Assembly (NCBI RefSeq): GCF_005377625.1
Contig: NZ_CP040098.1
Coordinates: 2,531,279-2,595,278 of the forward strand
Reading direction: 5' to 3'
From: Desulfoglaeba alkanexedens ALDC
Lineage (GTDB): Bacteria; Desulfobacterota; Syntrophobacteria; Syntrophobacterales; DSM-9756
Length of the DNA: 64,000 bases
Made by a program: the position numbers and the translations under genes. Positions 63,300-64,000 of this stretch are shown here, one piece after another (positions within the stretch are counted from its first letter, which is position 1; every line of letters begins with the position of its first letter). The notes under the pieces were generated by a model. The model saw only the letters and a list, made by a program, of their open reading frames with translations. It was not told the DNA's origin and did no database searches.

Positions 63300-63770
63300 C
63301 TAGGCGACACTTTGATGGGTAGGTCTTTGCTCCGTGTGTTTGGCTTTGGACCTCAGGCTCTGTTTGAGGCGGTAACTTTCCCAGCTGCAGTGGATGATAT
63401 GGGCTTTGTGGGTGAGACGGTCCAACAGGGCGGCCGTCATAGTTGGATCCCCAAACACCTGGGTCCAATCGGCAAACCCAAGGTTCGTGGTGATGATCAC
63501 GGAGCCTTTCTCGTGGCGTTCCGCCAAGACCTGGAACAACAACTCCGAACCTTCTTTGGAAAACGGAATGTAGGCCAGTTCATCCAGGATCAGCAGATCG
63601 TAGCGAACGTATTTTTGGATCAAACGCTGCAGTGCTCTTTGTTCTCTGGCCTCCACCAGTTCGTTGACCAGCCCGTAGCAGGTCACAAACCGGGTCCGAT
63701 AGTTTTGCCGGCAGGCCTCGATCCCCAGGGCTGTCGCCATATGGGTCTTGCCGTTATGGAAAGCTTTCCA
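63300..63770 (-). pseudogene. istB: IstB fragment lacking its N-terminus
   Basis: The frame begins at the palindrome with HNGKTHMATALGIEACRQ, the second half of Walker A, and runs through LLILDELAYIPFSKEG (Walker B), VIITTNLGFADW and the normal C-terminus. About 100 N-terminal residues are missing, including the first part of the P-loop. It is non-functional. Confidence 0.85.
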
Positions 63771-64000
63771 TAACGATGAAACGCGCATCCAAACTGTAAT
63801 AGGCCTTAAACTTCGAAAAGGCTTCCTGTTGCTGACGATCTTTGCCCCGCATGACCTTGCGAACCGCTGCTGTCAAGTTGTCGTAGATCAGAATCGGGAA
63901 AACTCCCCCGAAAAACGCAAACGCTTGCTCATGGCCATCGAAAAACACCTGTTGGCGTTCGCAGGGATAGAACCGCACAAAGTGCTTGCCCGAATACTTG
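63754..64000 (-). pseudogene. istA: IstA fragment lacking its C-terminus, running off the edge
   Basis: The frame enters from the right edge (KYSGKHFVRFYPCERQQVFF) and continues IYDNLTAAVRKVMRGKDR and KFKAYYSLDARF. It then ends in IVMESFP and a stop formed by the palindrome. The normal continuation after DARF is lost. Confidence 0.82.

Larger units (their letters stand above)
62986..64000. mobile_element. IS21-like element with internal deletion, cut by the window edge
   Basis: It begins with two IS21-type terminal repeats, TGACAACCGAAAATTGACC and TGACAACCGAATTTTGACC (62986-63029). Inside, istB lacks its N-terminus and istA its C-terminus; they meet at a perfect 24-bp palindrome (63752-63775). 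The left end is therefore present and the right end lies outside the window. Between IS1380 and this element (62823-62985) I see no complete gene. Confidence 0.75.

Overview
The window looks like a chromosomal segment of a high-GC, anaerobic Desulfobacterota-type bacterium, probably near the syntrophic and sulfate-reducing Syntrophobacter/Desulfacinum group. The evidence is a periplasmic tetrahaem class III cytochrome c, an HdrC-like tandem iron-sulfur protein, CooC/CooT carbon monoxide dehydrogenase maturation factors, a MucR-type zinc-finger regulator and an HDOD protein. This is inferred from gene content only; there is no rRNA, and I found no tRNA or CRISPR array.

Layout. (1) 1-22.8 kb is mostly ordinary housekeeping and redox genes: a Ski2-like helicase cut by the left edge, a DEAD-box RNA helicase, a PfkB kinase, uvrB, a PfpI protein, HdrC-like protein, mucR-like regulator, cupin, nth, cytochrome c3, HDOD protein, aldo/keto reductase, prfC, lipB and apbE. 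(2) 23.1-43.5 kb is a lipid locus. It carries all five genes known from the Caulobacter ceramide pathway (serine palmitoyltransferase, dedicated acyl carrier protein, acyl-AMP ligase, epimerase-like ceramide reductase, GNAT-like ceramide synthase). Around them lie a lipid kinase, a CDP-alcohol phosphotransferase, three nucleotidyltransferase-like proteins, a metallophosphatase, a radical SAM enzyme, two glycosyltransferases and an LptF/LptG pair. I infer a complete sphingolipid factory with head-group decoration and possibly its own exporter. (3) 43.8-44.9 kb holds cooT and cooC. (4) 45.2-48.3 kb is an IS21 element inserted into a duplicated glycosyltransferase tail, plus a transposase relic. 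(5) 48.6-54.5 kb looks like an integron cassette array without an integrase in view: hicA/hicB, a HEPN-like protein and a 1274-residue SIR2 protein are separated by attC-like sites of 60-63 bp. Two copies of a 160-bp foldable element head successive cassettes. (6) 54.5-64 kb is a decayed accessory region: an IS256 element that truncates a cassette gene, ABC transporter pseudogenes with single nonsense codons, an exported metallophosphoesterase and phosphodiesterase pair, an IS1380 element and a chimeric IS21 remnant.

Throughout, the spaces between genes are filled with small dispersed repeats. A palindrome with half-sites TTCCCAAGCT and AGCTTGGGAA occurs about 25 times. A MITE-like family has GGTAGCG ends and 8-bp target duplications. 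Several composite repeats are nested in one another, and some are flanked by duplicated pieces of neighbouring genes.
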